Below are positions 35,769-43,935 of a DNA stretch of 64,000 nt, one piece after another. How positions within the stretch are numbered: the first letter of the stretch is position 1; every line of letters begins with the position of its first letter. Source of the stretch: Anaerolineaceae bacterium (GTDB lineage Bacteria > Chloroflexota > Anaerolineae > Anaerolineales > Anaerolineaceae); contig JADLFQ010000076.1 of NCBI GenBank assembly GCA_020845515.1, forward strand, positions 17,862 through 81,861. Direction: 5' to 3'. The notes beneath the pieces are model-generated. The model worked only from the letters and a program-made list of their open reading frames with translations, ran no database searches and was not told the origin of the DNA. The position numbers and the translations under genes are program-made.

Positions 35769-36521
35769 TCAGGGAATATTGGATTGTTCAGGATTATTAA
35801 CGTTTTTTGTTTCTTTTTGAAGGTATTGAACTAGATATTCTACTGCGTTGCTGATGGCCTTTTCTCCGTGCTCGGCAGTCGCTTTCGATGGATTCCCCGT
35901 TGCCCCACTAGCCGTTCTCTCATGCAATGATTTATTTGTCCAGATAAGGTTGTCTTCGTCTAGTGATGCCCCTTTTGCCTCGCTCATATTTACAAGCTGG
36001 GGATGGAGATAAAGCAGTACGGAGGTTTCTGTTTCGCCTGCATGTCCTGCTCCCATATCTGGCCCAAAAATGTTTTCGAGGTGGACTCCCCAAAGCTCGA
36101 AAATATCAAGGTGAATGTGGGGATGGACATTTTTCAAGCGGTATCCGGCTTGGCGAAGAGAAATAATGTTCCCATCATGACCATTTATTACCAGGATCGA
36201 TGGAATTTTGCTTTTTGCGATGCTGTCGAAAATATCGAAGTAGATTTCAGCCAGGATGTCCGGGCGAATACTTATCGTCAGTGGAAACCCTGTGTGGGCT
36301 GAACTCATACCGTATGAGACTGGCGGTAACAGAACTAATCCGTCCAGGAATTTCATTAAACGTGTTGCAATAGCCCAGGGTGTAAGCGTATCTGAACCGT
36401 AGGGAAGATGCTGACCATGATTTTCTGTTGCCCCAGTGACAATTACTGCCCTTTTGATCAGCTTTTTTTCCAGAAACGATTTTATCTGGGAACCATTTGA
36501 CTGTTCCAAAATAGCATTCAT
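35769..36521 (-). CDS. Creatininase-family amidohydrolase
   Basis: 250 residues. GATENHGQHLPYGSDTL is the first metal motif (Glu and His, the E-x-H-G-x-H-L-P type), followed by SAHTGFPLTISIRPDILAEI, VINGHDGN and GHAGETETSVLLYLHP. These are the residues that bind the di-metal centre in creatininase relatives. Family members cleave creatinine, 5-formylaminopyrimidines and other amides. The strong GGAGGGAAGAAC site before ATG lies inside the upstream L20-derived ORF, whose stop overlaps as ATGA. Probable first intact gene of the island operon. Confidence 0.87.
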   Translation of the reverse strand: MNAILEQSNGSQIKSFLEKKLIKRAVIVTGATENHGQHLPYGSDTLTPWAIATRLMKFLDGLVLLPPVSYGMSSAHTGFPLTISIRPDILAEIYFDIFDSIAKSKIPSILVINGHDGNIISLRQAGYRLKNVHPHIHLDIFELWGVHLENIFGPDMGAGHAGETETSVLLYLHPQLVNMSEAKGASLDEDNLIWTNKSLHERTASGATGNPSKATAEHGEKAISNAVEYLVQYLQKETKNVNNPEQSNIP

Positions 36522-36861
36522 GTTCTTCCCTCCAAGTACCGGGCCAATTCAAATGTACTGGATTCCAGGCACGATATAATCACGTCTCTCTCTAAGATGA
36601 AAGAACTGACCTGCTTTGCAAGAGCGCGCGTTTCACTAATCGTTGCTTGGTTGGTGGTTGGTGTAATATTAAGAAGGTGTAACATTTTGCGCAGATCGTG
36701 TTTACGAACGCGGCGGTTGCGGTAAGCGTACCACAAGTCTTTAAGTAGGGTTTTGTTCGCGCGGCGAAAGAGACGGTGGCGGGCGCCGAAGAAACCTTTG
36801 ATGCCTTTAAGATTTTTTTATAACGAGCACGGGCGGCAGGGCCTCCCTTTACACGAGCCAT
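36518..36861 (-). pseudogene. rplT: Truncated, frameshifted rplT (ribosomal protein L20) with foreign tail
   Basis: From ATG 36861 the minus strand reads MARVKGGPAARARYKKILKA, the L20 N-terminus. A frameshift around codon 21 moves the frame to KGFFGARHRLFRRANKTLLK and then LWYAYRNRRVRKHDLRKM, also L20. L20 homology stops after about 65 residues, before the C-terminal half. The same frame continues for about 50 residues of unknown sequence (LNITPTTNQATISETRALAK and on) and ends overlapping the creatininase start. It is a relic of a ribosomal gene at the island's right border. A working rplT must be elsewhere in the genome. Confidence 0.8.
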
Positions 36862-37190
36862 GACTACACTCCTTTGCGAACCCCCAACAGCCGCACAAAA
36901 ACCAGATACGATAGGAGATAAGTAAATTCTACTCTGACATATTGGGGGCAAGCCGTTTCACCCGGGCGATGATCCTTTTCCCTTTTACGGAGATCATTTT
37001 AGATAAAAGGCTTTTGGCTTGCCAAACCAGACCGCATTTTAACACAAATTGGATAGATTAAGGGTTTTTTGGTTTTCGGGAGTGGCTAATAATTGAGTTG
37101 GGGTGATAAAATCCGGGCTTGATCCAATGCCCAAAATGCACCGGACCGAACGACAAAATAAGCCGGAAGCAGATGAATGCGCGGGTTCTT
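36862..37190. other. Intergenic region upstream of the rplT relic
   Basis: About 330 bases with no intact gene. The minus strand just upstream of the rplT relic contains KGKRIIARVKRLAPNMSE before a stop, faintly like the C-terminus of L35 (rpmI), which precedes rplT in many genomes. AAAGGAGTG precedes the L20 ATG. A promoter for the island operon probably lies here but cannot be fixed. Confidence 0.35.
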
Positions 37191-37913
37191 TTAGCATTCC
37201 AGTAGTGGCTTGCTGCCGCCAAAGATGGCGTGCCCGGCGAGCATCCAGAACACATCCACCTGACGGAAACCCGCCTGTTTTAGCCAGTGCAATTGTGCCA
37301 GCAGCGAGGCGGGCTTGTCCGGCGAATCTTCAGGGTAACGGAACAGATTCCGGCGTTCCCGCGTAAAGGCTTCAAAAATATCGGGGCTGCCGTCCAACTC
37401 CAGGGTGCGGCGGCGCACCTCCTCATCGAGCGCGGCAGCGGCATAAGCCATTCCGGCCGCGCTTTCAGGGAGGATGACATCTGCGATAAGGAAGACACCG
37501 CCCCAGGCGAGCATGCGGTAAACATCCTGAAAGAGCGCCTCTTTTTGAGGATGTGCGAGATGGTGAATTGCAAGCGGGGAGAGGACAGCGTCTGCGGGGA
37601 ACGAAGGCTGCCGCCAGGCGGGGGAACCCAATTCGAAGAGCGCTGGTTGAAAACGCTCCCCATACCCAGCCAGCCGCGCCGCGGCAATTTTCAGCATGGC
37701 CGGAGAACCGTCCAGCGCGTGCACAGTGCACCCCGGGAAGCGTTGCAGCAAGGCCCCGGTCAGCAGTCCTTCGCCACAACACAACTCCAGAATATGGAAG
37801 GGTGTACCGGGGTCAGGGACGAGCGCTGCCAATGTTTGCAGTTGAAAATCACACTGCGGCATGAAACGCCGGCTAAAACGGGTATATTTGTTCGAGAAGG
37901 GGTCATCCCACAT
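37191..37913 (-). CDS. Class I SAM-dependent methyltransferase
   Basis: 240 residues. Motif I is ILELCCGEGLLTGALL, the acidic motif II is CTVHALDGSPAMLKIAAARL, and motif post-II is ADAVLSPLAIHHL. The Rossmann-type order fits the family. KQAGFRQVDVFWMLAGHAIF closes the protein like UbiE/BioC-type enzymes. The methyl acceptor is unknown. It is divergent from the MscS gene. Confidence 0.82.
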   Translation of the reverse strand: MWDDPFSNKYTRFSRRFMPQCDFQLQTLAALVPDPGTPFHILELCCGEGLLTGALLQRFPGCTVHALDGSPAMLKIAAARLAGYGERFQPALFELGSPAWRQPSFPADAVLSPLAIHHLAHPQKEALFQDVYRMLAWGGVFLIADVILPESAAGMAYAAAALDEEVRRRTLELDGSPDIFEAFTRERRNLFRYPEDSPDKPASLLAQLHWLKQAGFRQVDVFWMLAGHAIFGGSKPLLEC

Positions 37914-38028
37914 GGCGTGCCTCCATTTTTATGCTGGCGGAAAGCGTTGGCTTCGGGGCGGAAACGATCATAGGATATGGTATCATTTTAAAAAGATTTG
38001 TTGTAAAAAAATAAAATGGGGTGAGAGC

Positions 38029-38907
38029 GTGCCCGAACCAATTTTTAACCACCCGGTGCTTTCGTTGACTCTTCATTTCATCATCATTCTGGTCTCCTGC
38101 GTGGCTGCTGAGTGGCTGCTCTTCCTGATCACCCGGAGCCTGATCCGCGGGTTGGAAAAAGATGTAAAAAATCCATACCGTTTGGCACGGCTGAAGACCA
38201 TTGTCCTGATGGTGCGCAGCATTTTGTTTGTTACACTGTTGGTGATCTTTCTGCTGGTGCTGTTGTATTCCATGGGGATCAACATCACACCGGTGTTGAC
38301 CGGCGCGGGGATCGCGGGGCTGGCGCTCTCACTCGGCGCGCAGTCGTTGATCAAGGATTTTCTCAACGGCATCTTGATTTTGGTTGAAGGCCAGTATGCG
38401 GTGGGCGATTCGATTCAAGTGAATGATTCCAGTGGGGTCGTCGAGCGCATCACCCTGCGCACGACCTACCTGCGCGCCCTGGATGGCAGGGTGTTTGCCA
38501 TCCCGAACGGCGAAATCCGCACGCTTTCCAACCTGACCTCCTCCTGGTCGCGCGCGGTGATTAACTTGAACCTGCCCTTTGAGGCGGATCTGAGTCAGGC
38601 GGTTGCTGTGCTGGAACAAGCTACAGCGTCCATGCAGGAGGACCCTGAAACCAAAGCGGATGTATTGGAACGCGCGGTTGTGCTCGGCTGGAATAATTTT
38701 ACGGACTGGTCTGTTCAGGTGCAGTTGATGGTGAAAACCCACCCTGGCCGGCAGTGGGATGTGGCGCGTGTGCTGCGCCAGCGCGCTCTGCATGCGCTCA
38801 GCCAGGCGGGCATCCCGGTCGAAATTCCGCGCCAGACGGTGAATCTGCACGAGGGATCTGCCCCGCAGGGCGAACCGCGCTCAAACCCTGCCGGTGGATC
38901 TGCTTGA
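38029..38907 (+). CDS. MscS-family small-conductance mechanosensitive channel
   Basis: 292 residues from GTG 38029 (VPEPIFNHP). The ATG in the track 56 codons earlier lies in the promoter of the divergent methyltransferase and gives a non-hydrophobic leader. Three transmembrane helices are seen. The pore helix GAGIAGLALSLGAQSLIKDF and the following beta domain DFLNGILILVEGQYAVGDSI are MscS signatures. It releases solutes on hypo-osmotic shock. Confidence 0.88.
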   Translation: MPEPIFNHPVLSLTLHFIIILVSCVAAEWLLFLITRSLIRGLEKDVKNPYRLARLKTIVLMVRSILFVTLLVIFLLVLLYSMGINITPVLTGAGIAGLALSLGAQSLIKDFLNGILILVEGQYAVGDSIQVNDSSGVVERITLRTTYLRALDGRVFAIPNGEIRTLSNLTSSWSRAVINLNLPFEADLSQAVAVLEQATASMQEDPETKADVLERAVVLGWNNFTDWSVQVQLMVKTHPGRQWDVARVLRQRALHALSQAGIPVEIPRQTVNLHEGSAPQGEPRSNPAGGSA

Positions 38908-38956
38908 GATAAATTTCCTGCAAATGGACGCTGGCCGGTTCGGAAAGGTGGTGACC

Positions 38957-40975
38957 TCATGTATCCGGCACGTTGTCAAAGACGTTCCCAACCGGCCCCA
39001 TATCGAGGGTGGAATATTGAGCTTCTGCCTCTTCGCCGTCCAGCAGGACGGTCTCTGTGAGCAGCTTGCGCCGCCCGGCTCTTTCGGCTTTCAAAATAGC
39101 GGAGATATCCTCAACATAAGCCAGCCGCACAAAGTAGAAGCCGTCGCGCCCGTCGGGGTAGGGGATCACCTGGAGCACCTCAGGGGGTTTGAATTTACCG
39201 CTTTGCCGTACTTGGGAAAGATCTTCCGGCGTGAGGACAAAAACATAAGTGGAGATTTCCTCATGATAAGTGCCAATAAAGTCTCCCGCGCCTTGCACCT
39301 GGATGTTCGGGTAATCTTCGGCGAAGAAGTCACGCAGCGTCTGCCCTTGAGAAGTCCAGTTCGGAGAGACCAGCACGACCGTATCGGGGTGCTGGAGGGC
39401 GTAGCCGCGCGCGGCGCTGTACACCTGCGGCGCGCCCCACTGCAAGCCGTCCAGCCCGTAGTTGGGCAGCCAGCGGGCGCCGTTTGTGTTCGCGTCGAGC
39501 ATGGCGAAGATGCCGGAGGCAGCGAAAAAAACCAGCAGCGTGAGGTTTGACCAGCGCCGCAGCCAGGGGCGGCGCGCCTCAACCCATTCCAACGCGGTTG
39601 AAAGCCCCAAAGCGGCAAATAAAACCAGCGGGAAGACCACCGCGAGCCGGCGCGGCAGTGTTCCCCCGATGATCACCGCCGCGCCGGCAGGCGCAGCCAG
39701 CAGGGCGTAGAACGCCAGACGCACGGCCGGGGCGGCGCGCCAGCGCCGGATGCCTGTATACAGCCCAAGAACAATCAGGGGGGCATACAGCCAGGGGAGC
39801 GGCGGCAGCCCGCCGAAGGCGTAGCGAATGCGTTGGCCATCGGTGTGCGGGGAGAGCCAGAATATCGGGCTGAGGCCGCGCAAGTATTCCAACAGGTAAC
39901 GCCCGGCTTTTTGAAGCACCGTGAGGTTGGGCCAGACCAGGTAGGAATTGTACATATACAGGCGGTCAAGATAGGCTTCGGGCTGCTGTACAAAGAAGCG
40001 CACGAGCGGGGCCGCCAGGAGGAGTAAAACCAGCAAGCCCTTCCAGGTGGTCTTGCGCTGCTGCCAGTGATAGCGCCAATCCACCGCCAGCAAGATCAGA
40101 CCGGTAACCACGATGATGATCTGCCCGGGGGTGTAGGTGTAAAACACCAGTCCGCCCAAGATCAGCGCCGGGTAGAGGAAGCGGGCATTTCGATCGCGAT
40201 AAACGGCGTAATAGTACCAAAAGCCGATGGAAAAGGCGGCCATCTGGGCGGTTTCCAGTCCGGTGCGCGCCAGGAAGAACCAGGCGGGTGTGAGCGCCAG
40301 AAGCAAAGGCCCCAGCCACCACTCCCGCAGGTGCAAAAAATCGCGCAGAAAGAGGGCGAACCACACCGCCCCGAGCAGTGCGATGAGTGCCGTGACGGCA
40401 CGTGCCACAATCACCGATTTTCCGAACAACAGGTAAGGGATGACCGCCAGGTAAACCGTCGCGCTCTGGTCGTATTGGCTGTTGTTTTTTGTAAAAGTGG
40501 GCAGCAAGTCCTGTTGAGCCCCGTGCATGTCGTTGCGCACCAGAACTGCGGCGTTGACGATGCTCACAGCTTCACCATAAGAGAAATGCGCTGGATAAAC
40601 CCCCAGCCCGGTGAACTGAATCAGAACGTAAAATAACAGGCAGAGGGCAAACAGCAGGCGGGAATTTGTCAGCCAGCCGGCTGCAGCCCGGTTTTGCGCC
40701 AAAGTGCGGGCGTGCTGCGCCCAGCGCCGCAAGAAAGGCGGCGCCCGCTCCCTGAAGCGGGGTGCTGTCTTGATCGGGGAAGGAGAGCCTGCCTGTGCGG
40801 GAAGGGCAGTTTGGGTGATGATCTGCGGTTTTTCGCCTGCGCGCCCGGACACAATTAACACCTGCACCTGCATTCCAGGCTGGATGTCAATGGAAAGCTC
40901 AACATGTGCGTTTTCCGGGGCGCCGGCGGGGGCTGTCTCACCGGAAGGCAGCGGCTGCGAATCCTCGGTGGTCAT
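38957..40975 (-). CDS. GT-C membrane glycosyltransferase (PMT_2/ArnT-like)
   Basis: 672 residues. It has a soluble N-terminal tail of about 100 residues, about 12 transmembrane helices and a C-terminal extracytoplasmic domain of about 160. The first outer loop has FSYGEAVSIVNAAVL, placed like the acidic catalytic pair of PMT/ArnT enzymes. ALTPAWFFLARTGLETAQMA and YTYTPGQIIIVVTGLILL are typical of this family. It probably transfers a sugar from a polyprenyl-phosphate donor to an envelope acceptor. Confidence 0.72.
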   Translation of the reverse strand: MTTEDSQPLPSGETAPAGAPENAHVELSIDIQPGMQVQVLIVSGRAGEKPQIITQTALPAQAGSPSPIKTAPRFRERAPPFLRRWAQHARTLAQNRAAAGWLTNSRLLFALCLLFYVLIQFTGLGVYPAHFSYGEAVSIVNAAVLVRNDMHGAQQDLLPTFTKNNSQYDQSATVYLAVIPYLLFGKSVIVARAVTALIALLGAVWFALFLRDFLHLREWWLGPLLLALTPAWFFLARTGLETAQMAAFSIGFWYYYAVYRDRNARFLYPALILGGLVFYTYTPGQIIIVVTGLILLAVDWRYHWQQRKTTWKGLLVLLLLAAPLVRFFVQQPEAYLDRLYMYNSYLVWPNLTVLQKAGRYLLEYLRGLSPIFWLSPHTDGQRIRYAFGGLPPLPWLYAPLIVLGLYTGIRRWRAAPAVRLAFYALLAAPAGAAVIIGGTLPRRLAVVFPLVLFAALGLSTALEWVEARRPWLRRWSNLTLLVFFAASGIFAMLDANTNGARWLPNYGLDGLQWGAPQVYSAARGYALQHPDTVVLVSPNWTSQGQTLRDFFAEDYPNIQVQGAGDFIGTYHEEISTYVFVLTPEDLSQVRQSGKFKPPEVLQVIPYPDGRDGFYFVRLAYVEDISAILKAERAGRRKLLTETVLLDGEEAEAQYSTLDMGPVGNVFDNVPDT

Positions 40976-41094
40976 AGCGAATTCAGTATAGCATGAGATC
41001 GGGAGGATGAACGCGCCGGGGGAGGGCTTCCCGAAACCGGACTACCGCGTAATTGCCGCTGCTCTCGTTTGCCGGTTGTGTGATTTTGATCCCG

Positions 41095-42573
41095 CTACCG
41101 GGAATGCCCATCTTTCTTGAAATCAATATACCCCTTCTCTATATCCACATAGATCAGTTCCACGCGCACGCGTTGGCCGACGTCCAGCCCCTGAAAGCCG
41201 TGTACGACCTTCCCTTCAACCGGCAGATCGAACAGGCGAACCCAGGTCCCTTTGGGGGAAGCGCCCGTGATGATGCCGTTAAAGCGTTCTCCGATGCGCG
41301 ATTCCAGCAGCAGCGCGGCCGCAGATTTTTCAACCTGGCGTTCAACCTTGTTGGCGGCATCTTCCTGACGGGTGCAGTGTTTCGCCAGGGCATCAAGTTC
41401 TCCCAGGTCATAGGGCGGGGGTGCGCCCGTCAGAGCTGCTTTTAACAGCCGCTGGGTGATGAGATCGGGGAAGCGGCGGTTGGGAGCGGTGGAATGGGCG
41501 TAGTCTTTGACCGCCAGGCCAAAATGCCCCGCCGCCTGCTCATCCGGCGGGATGGCGGCGTATTCGCCCGCTCCCATAAGTTTGATGACTGCCAGGGACA
41601 GATCCGGAAAACGGAGGGGGTCTGCCGTTTTTTGCTCGTGCAAGAACGCCTCCAGCGCGCTGGAGCTGGGCTGGTCTGGCAGTTGAAAGCCGTGTTCCGC
41701 GGCGATCTCAACAATCCGGTCCCACCTTTTAGGAATTCTCACGATTCGCCGGATGGAAGGCAAGTTGTGTGCCGCCAGAAAACGCGCCGCCGCGCCGTTT
41801 GCCATGATCATAAAATCTTCAATGATCTCCCGGGCGCGGTTTTTCTCCTGCACTTCAAGCGCGCTGATCTGATCGCCTTTGAAGAGCGGTCTGGCCTCGA
41901 TGGTTTCAAGGCTGAGCGCGCCCTGGGTATGTCTGAAATGCTTCATGTGCTGGGCAGTTTTATCTTGAAGATGAAGGTTTTCGGCCAGCCCCCCAACAGC
42001 GGAAACGGCAGGGGGGATGCCGCCCGTACCGTTCAGCCAGGCGGAAACGCCCACGTAGGTGAGTTGGGCGTGGTTGTACACCATTGCCGGGTAGATTTTG
42101 GAGCTTTGCAGGCTTCCGTCGGCGTTTACAATCATTTCCGTAACAACAGCCAGACGATCTTTGTCAGGGTTTAACGAGGTAAGGTTGGTGGAGAGCTTTT
42201 CCGGCAGCATGGAAAATATTACAGCGGCGGTGTACACGGAGGTCGTGTTGTAACGCGCGTGCTCGTCAATGGCCGAGCCTTTGGATACAAGCGCATCAAC
42301 ATCGGCGATGGCGACCAGAATCTTGACACAGTCCCCCGGCAGGGCTTGCGCGGCGGTCAACTGATCCAGGTCGTGCGAGTCGTCATTGTCAATGGAAGAC
42401 CATAACAGCTCTCTGAGATCGCGAACCGGACGCCCGTTGCGCGTTGCGGGCGCTGAAATCTGCTCCAGTTCGGCAAGCGCCTGCGTGGAAAATTCGGGCA
42501 GCAAACCCCGCTCCAACATGGTGAGACGGGCGAGTTCGGTAAGCAGGGTGCGGTGATTCAATTCGTGAGACAT
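41095..42573 (-). CDS. RNB-domain ribonuclease (RNase II/R family, no N-terminal cold-shock domains)
   Basis: 492 residues from MSHELNHRTLL (ATG 42573). The catalytic Asp cluster is seen as SSIDNDDSHDLDQL, with AIADVDALV and the late block DYAHSTAPNRRFPDLITQRL. An S1-like C-terminal domain (NGIITGASPKGTWVRLFDLP) follows. The usual two N-terminal OB/cold-shock domains are absent, because the RNB domain begins within about 65 residues of the start. It degrades RNA 3' to 5', and the missing domains suggest a different substrate or partner. Confidence 0.85.
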   Translation of the reverse strand: MSHELNHRTLLTELARLTMLERGLLPEFSTQALAELEQISAPATRNGRPVRDLRELLWSSIDNDDSHDLDQLTAAQALPGDCVKILVAIADVDALVSKGSAIDEHARYNTTSVYTAAVIFSMLPEKLSTNLTSLNPDKDRLAVVTEMIVNADGSLQSSKIYPAMVYNHAQLTYVGVSAWLNGTGGIPPAVSAVGGLAENLHLQDKTAQHMKHFRHTQGALSLETIEARPLFKGDQISALEVQEKNRAREIIEDFMIMANGAAARFLAAHNLPSIRRIVRIPKRWDRIVEIAAEHGFQLPDQPSSSALEAFLHEQKTADPLRFPDLSLAVIKLMGAGEYAAIPPDEQAAGHFGLAVKDYAHSTAPNRRFPDLITQRLLKAALTGAPPPYDLGELDALAKHCTRQEDAANKVERQVEKSAAALLLESRIGERFNGIITGASPKGTWVRLFDLPVEGKVVHGFQGLDVGQRVRVELIYVDIEKGYIDFKKDGHSR

Positions 42574-42721
42574 AGTGGATGCTCTCTTTTTATTTTCGGC
42601 TGTGAATGCAGCGAGCTTTTTCTGCCCCTTCGGGAGGGACACTTTTTGTATCTTACAGGATAATCAGCTTTTTGAGAAGAAGGTTAATACAGCGCAGGCC
42701 GGCTGCACGGGCGTCTGTGCT

Positions 42722-42747
42722 GTCTCTTTGTTCCAGGGCAAAGAGAC
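42722..42747. repeat. Inverted repeat in the RNB/NnrS-like divergent promoter region
   Basis: GTCTCTTTG and CAAAGAGAC, 9 bp, around 8 bases (TTCCAGGG). It lies 60 bases before the NnrS-like start codon, in the shared upstream region. No T-tract; could be an operator. Confidence 0.45.
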
Positions 42748-42807
42748 GAGGCTGCAGAAGTGGTATGCTCGGGTGCAAGTTTTATATCTCTGTATAAGGA
42801 ATTATTC

Positions 42808-43899
42808 ATGCGCCGGAACCTGTTAATGATTGCCCCTTTGCTTTTTCTTTCGGTACTCGCCCTGACGGCGGGCTTGTGGGCTGGCTTGCTGCGGCTGGGC
42901 TGGGTTTTGCCCTCTTTGAGTCGCAGCCTGCCCATCTCGCACGGTGAGTTGATGATCTCCGGTTTTCTGGGGACATTGGTTACACTGGAGCGGGTGGCTG
43001 CACTGAGAAAGCGCTGGATGCTGTCCGCACCGGTGCTCACCAGTCTGGGGTGGATACTCGGCCTGGCGCTTCCGGGGTTGATGCTGGGGCCGGTGCTGAT
43101 CACGCTGGGCAGCCTGGGCGCCGTTGCCATCCTTCTCATCATTGCCCGGCGCGAAACGCAGGTTTTTACGGTGGTCATGGCGTTGGGCACAATCAGTTGG
43201 TTGGTTGGCAATGTACTATGGCTGAGCGGCACGCCGGTGCCCCGTGTGGTTGGGCTGTGGGGCGCTTATCTGATCTTGACGATTGTAGGGGAGCGGCTGG
43301 AACTCAGCCGGGTGCTGCGTCCGACACGCAAGCGCTATGCGGCCTTCACCATCGCGGTGCTCTTGTATTTGGCGGGGGTGCTCATGCAGGCGTTTGGCTG
43401 GCTGCCGAAGATCGGGGTTGCTGTTGGCGGGGTGGGCATGCTGGCGCTGACGGCCTGGCTGCTCTTGTTCGATATTGCCCGCTACAACCTGCGCCACCGG
43501 ATTCCGCTCACGCGTTACATTGCGCTGTGCCTGTTTTTGGGCTATCTGTGGCTGGGGGTCAGCGGCATCTTTAACCTGGCTTTCGGCATGCAAGTAGCCG
43601 GTTTCCGCTATGATGCCATGCTCCATGCGCTTTTTCTAGGTTTTGTCTTTTCGATGATCGTCGGCCATGCGCCGATCATCCTTCCGGCACTGACCGGCAT
43701 CCAGTTCCCCTATCACCCCCGGCTGCTGCTGCCACTGACATTGCTGCATGCTTCGCTTATCCTGCGGATAGCTGCTGATCTGAGCAGCTGGCATACCGGC
43801 CGGATGTGGGGGGGGCTGTTGAACGAGGTTGCGCTGACAATTTTCTTCGCATTGGCGATGCGTCAGGTCGTGCTCTCCAGACGGTCAAAACCTGCATAA
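42808..43899 (+). CDS. NnrS-like polytopic membrane protein
   Basis: 363 residues from MRRNLLMIAP (ATG 42808, after AAGGA). The track start adds 16 codons. About 11-12 hydrophobic segments are seen. HGELMISGFLGTLVTLERVA in the second helix and DAMLHALFLGFVFSMIVGHA further on carry conserved His residues that could bind heme or metal, as in NnrS-like proteins. NnrS is linked to nitric oxide and nitrosative stress. No denitrification genes are nearby, so the role is open. Confidence 0.55.
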   Translation: MRRNLLMIAPLLFLSVLALTAGLWAGLLRLGWVLPSLSRSLPISHGELMISGFLGTLVTLERVAALRKRWMLSAPVLTSLGWILGLALPGLMLGPVLITLGSLGAVAILLIIARRETQVFTVVMALGTISWLVGNVLWLSGTPVPRVVGLWGAYLILTIVGERLELSRVLRPTRKRYAAFTIAVLLYLAGVLMQAFGWLPKIGVAVGGVGMLALTAWLLLFDIARYNLRHRIPLTRYIALCLFLGYLWLGVSGIFNLAFGMQVAGFRYDAMLHALFLGFVFSMIVGHAPIILPALTGIQFPYHPRLLLPLTLLHASLILRIAADLSSWHTGRMWGGLLNEVALTIFFALAMRQVVLSRRSKPA

Positions 43900-43935
43900 C
43901 CACCCGCCACACCATAAAGCGGAAAAGATCGCGGA

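Noticed and set aside
36592-36951. 119-aa ORF beginning before the L20 start
   Set aside because: Only MARVKGGP onward matches a protein family. After about codon 21 the frame loses L20 similarity, showing the frameshift rather than a novel gene.
37861-38028. Long N-terminal extension of the MscS ORF
   Set aside because: It overlaps the start of the divergent methyltransferase gene and has basic, non-membrane composition. GTG 38029 fits the MscS N-terminus.
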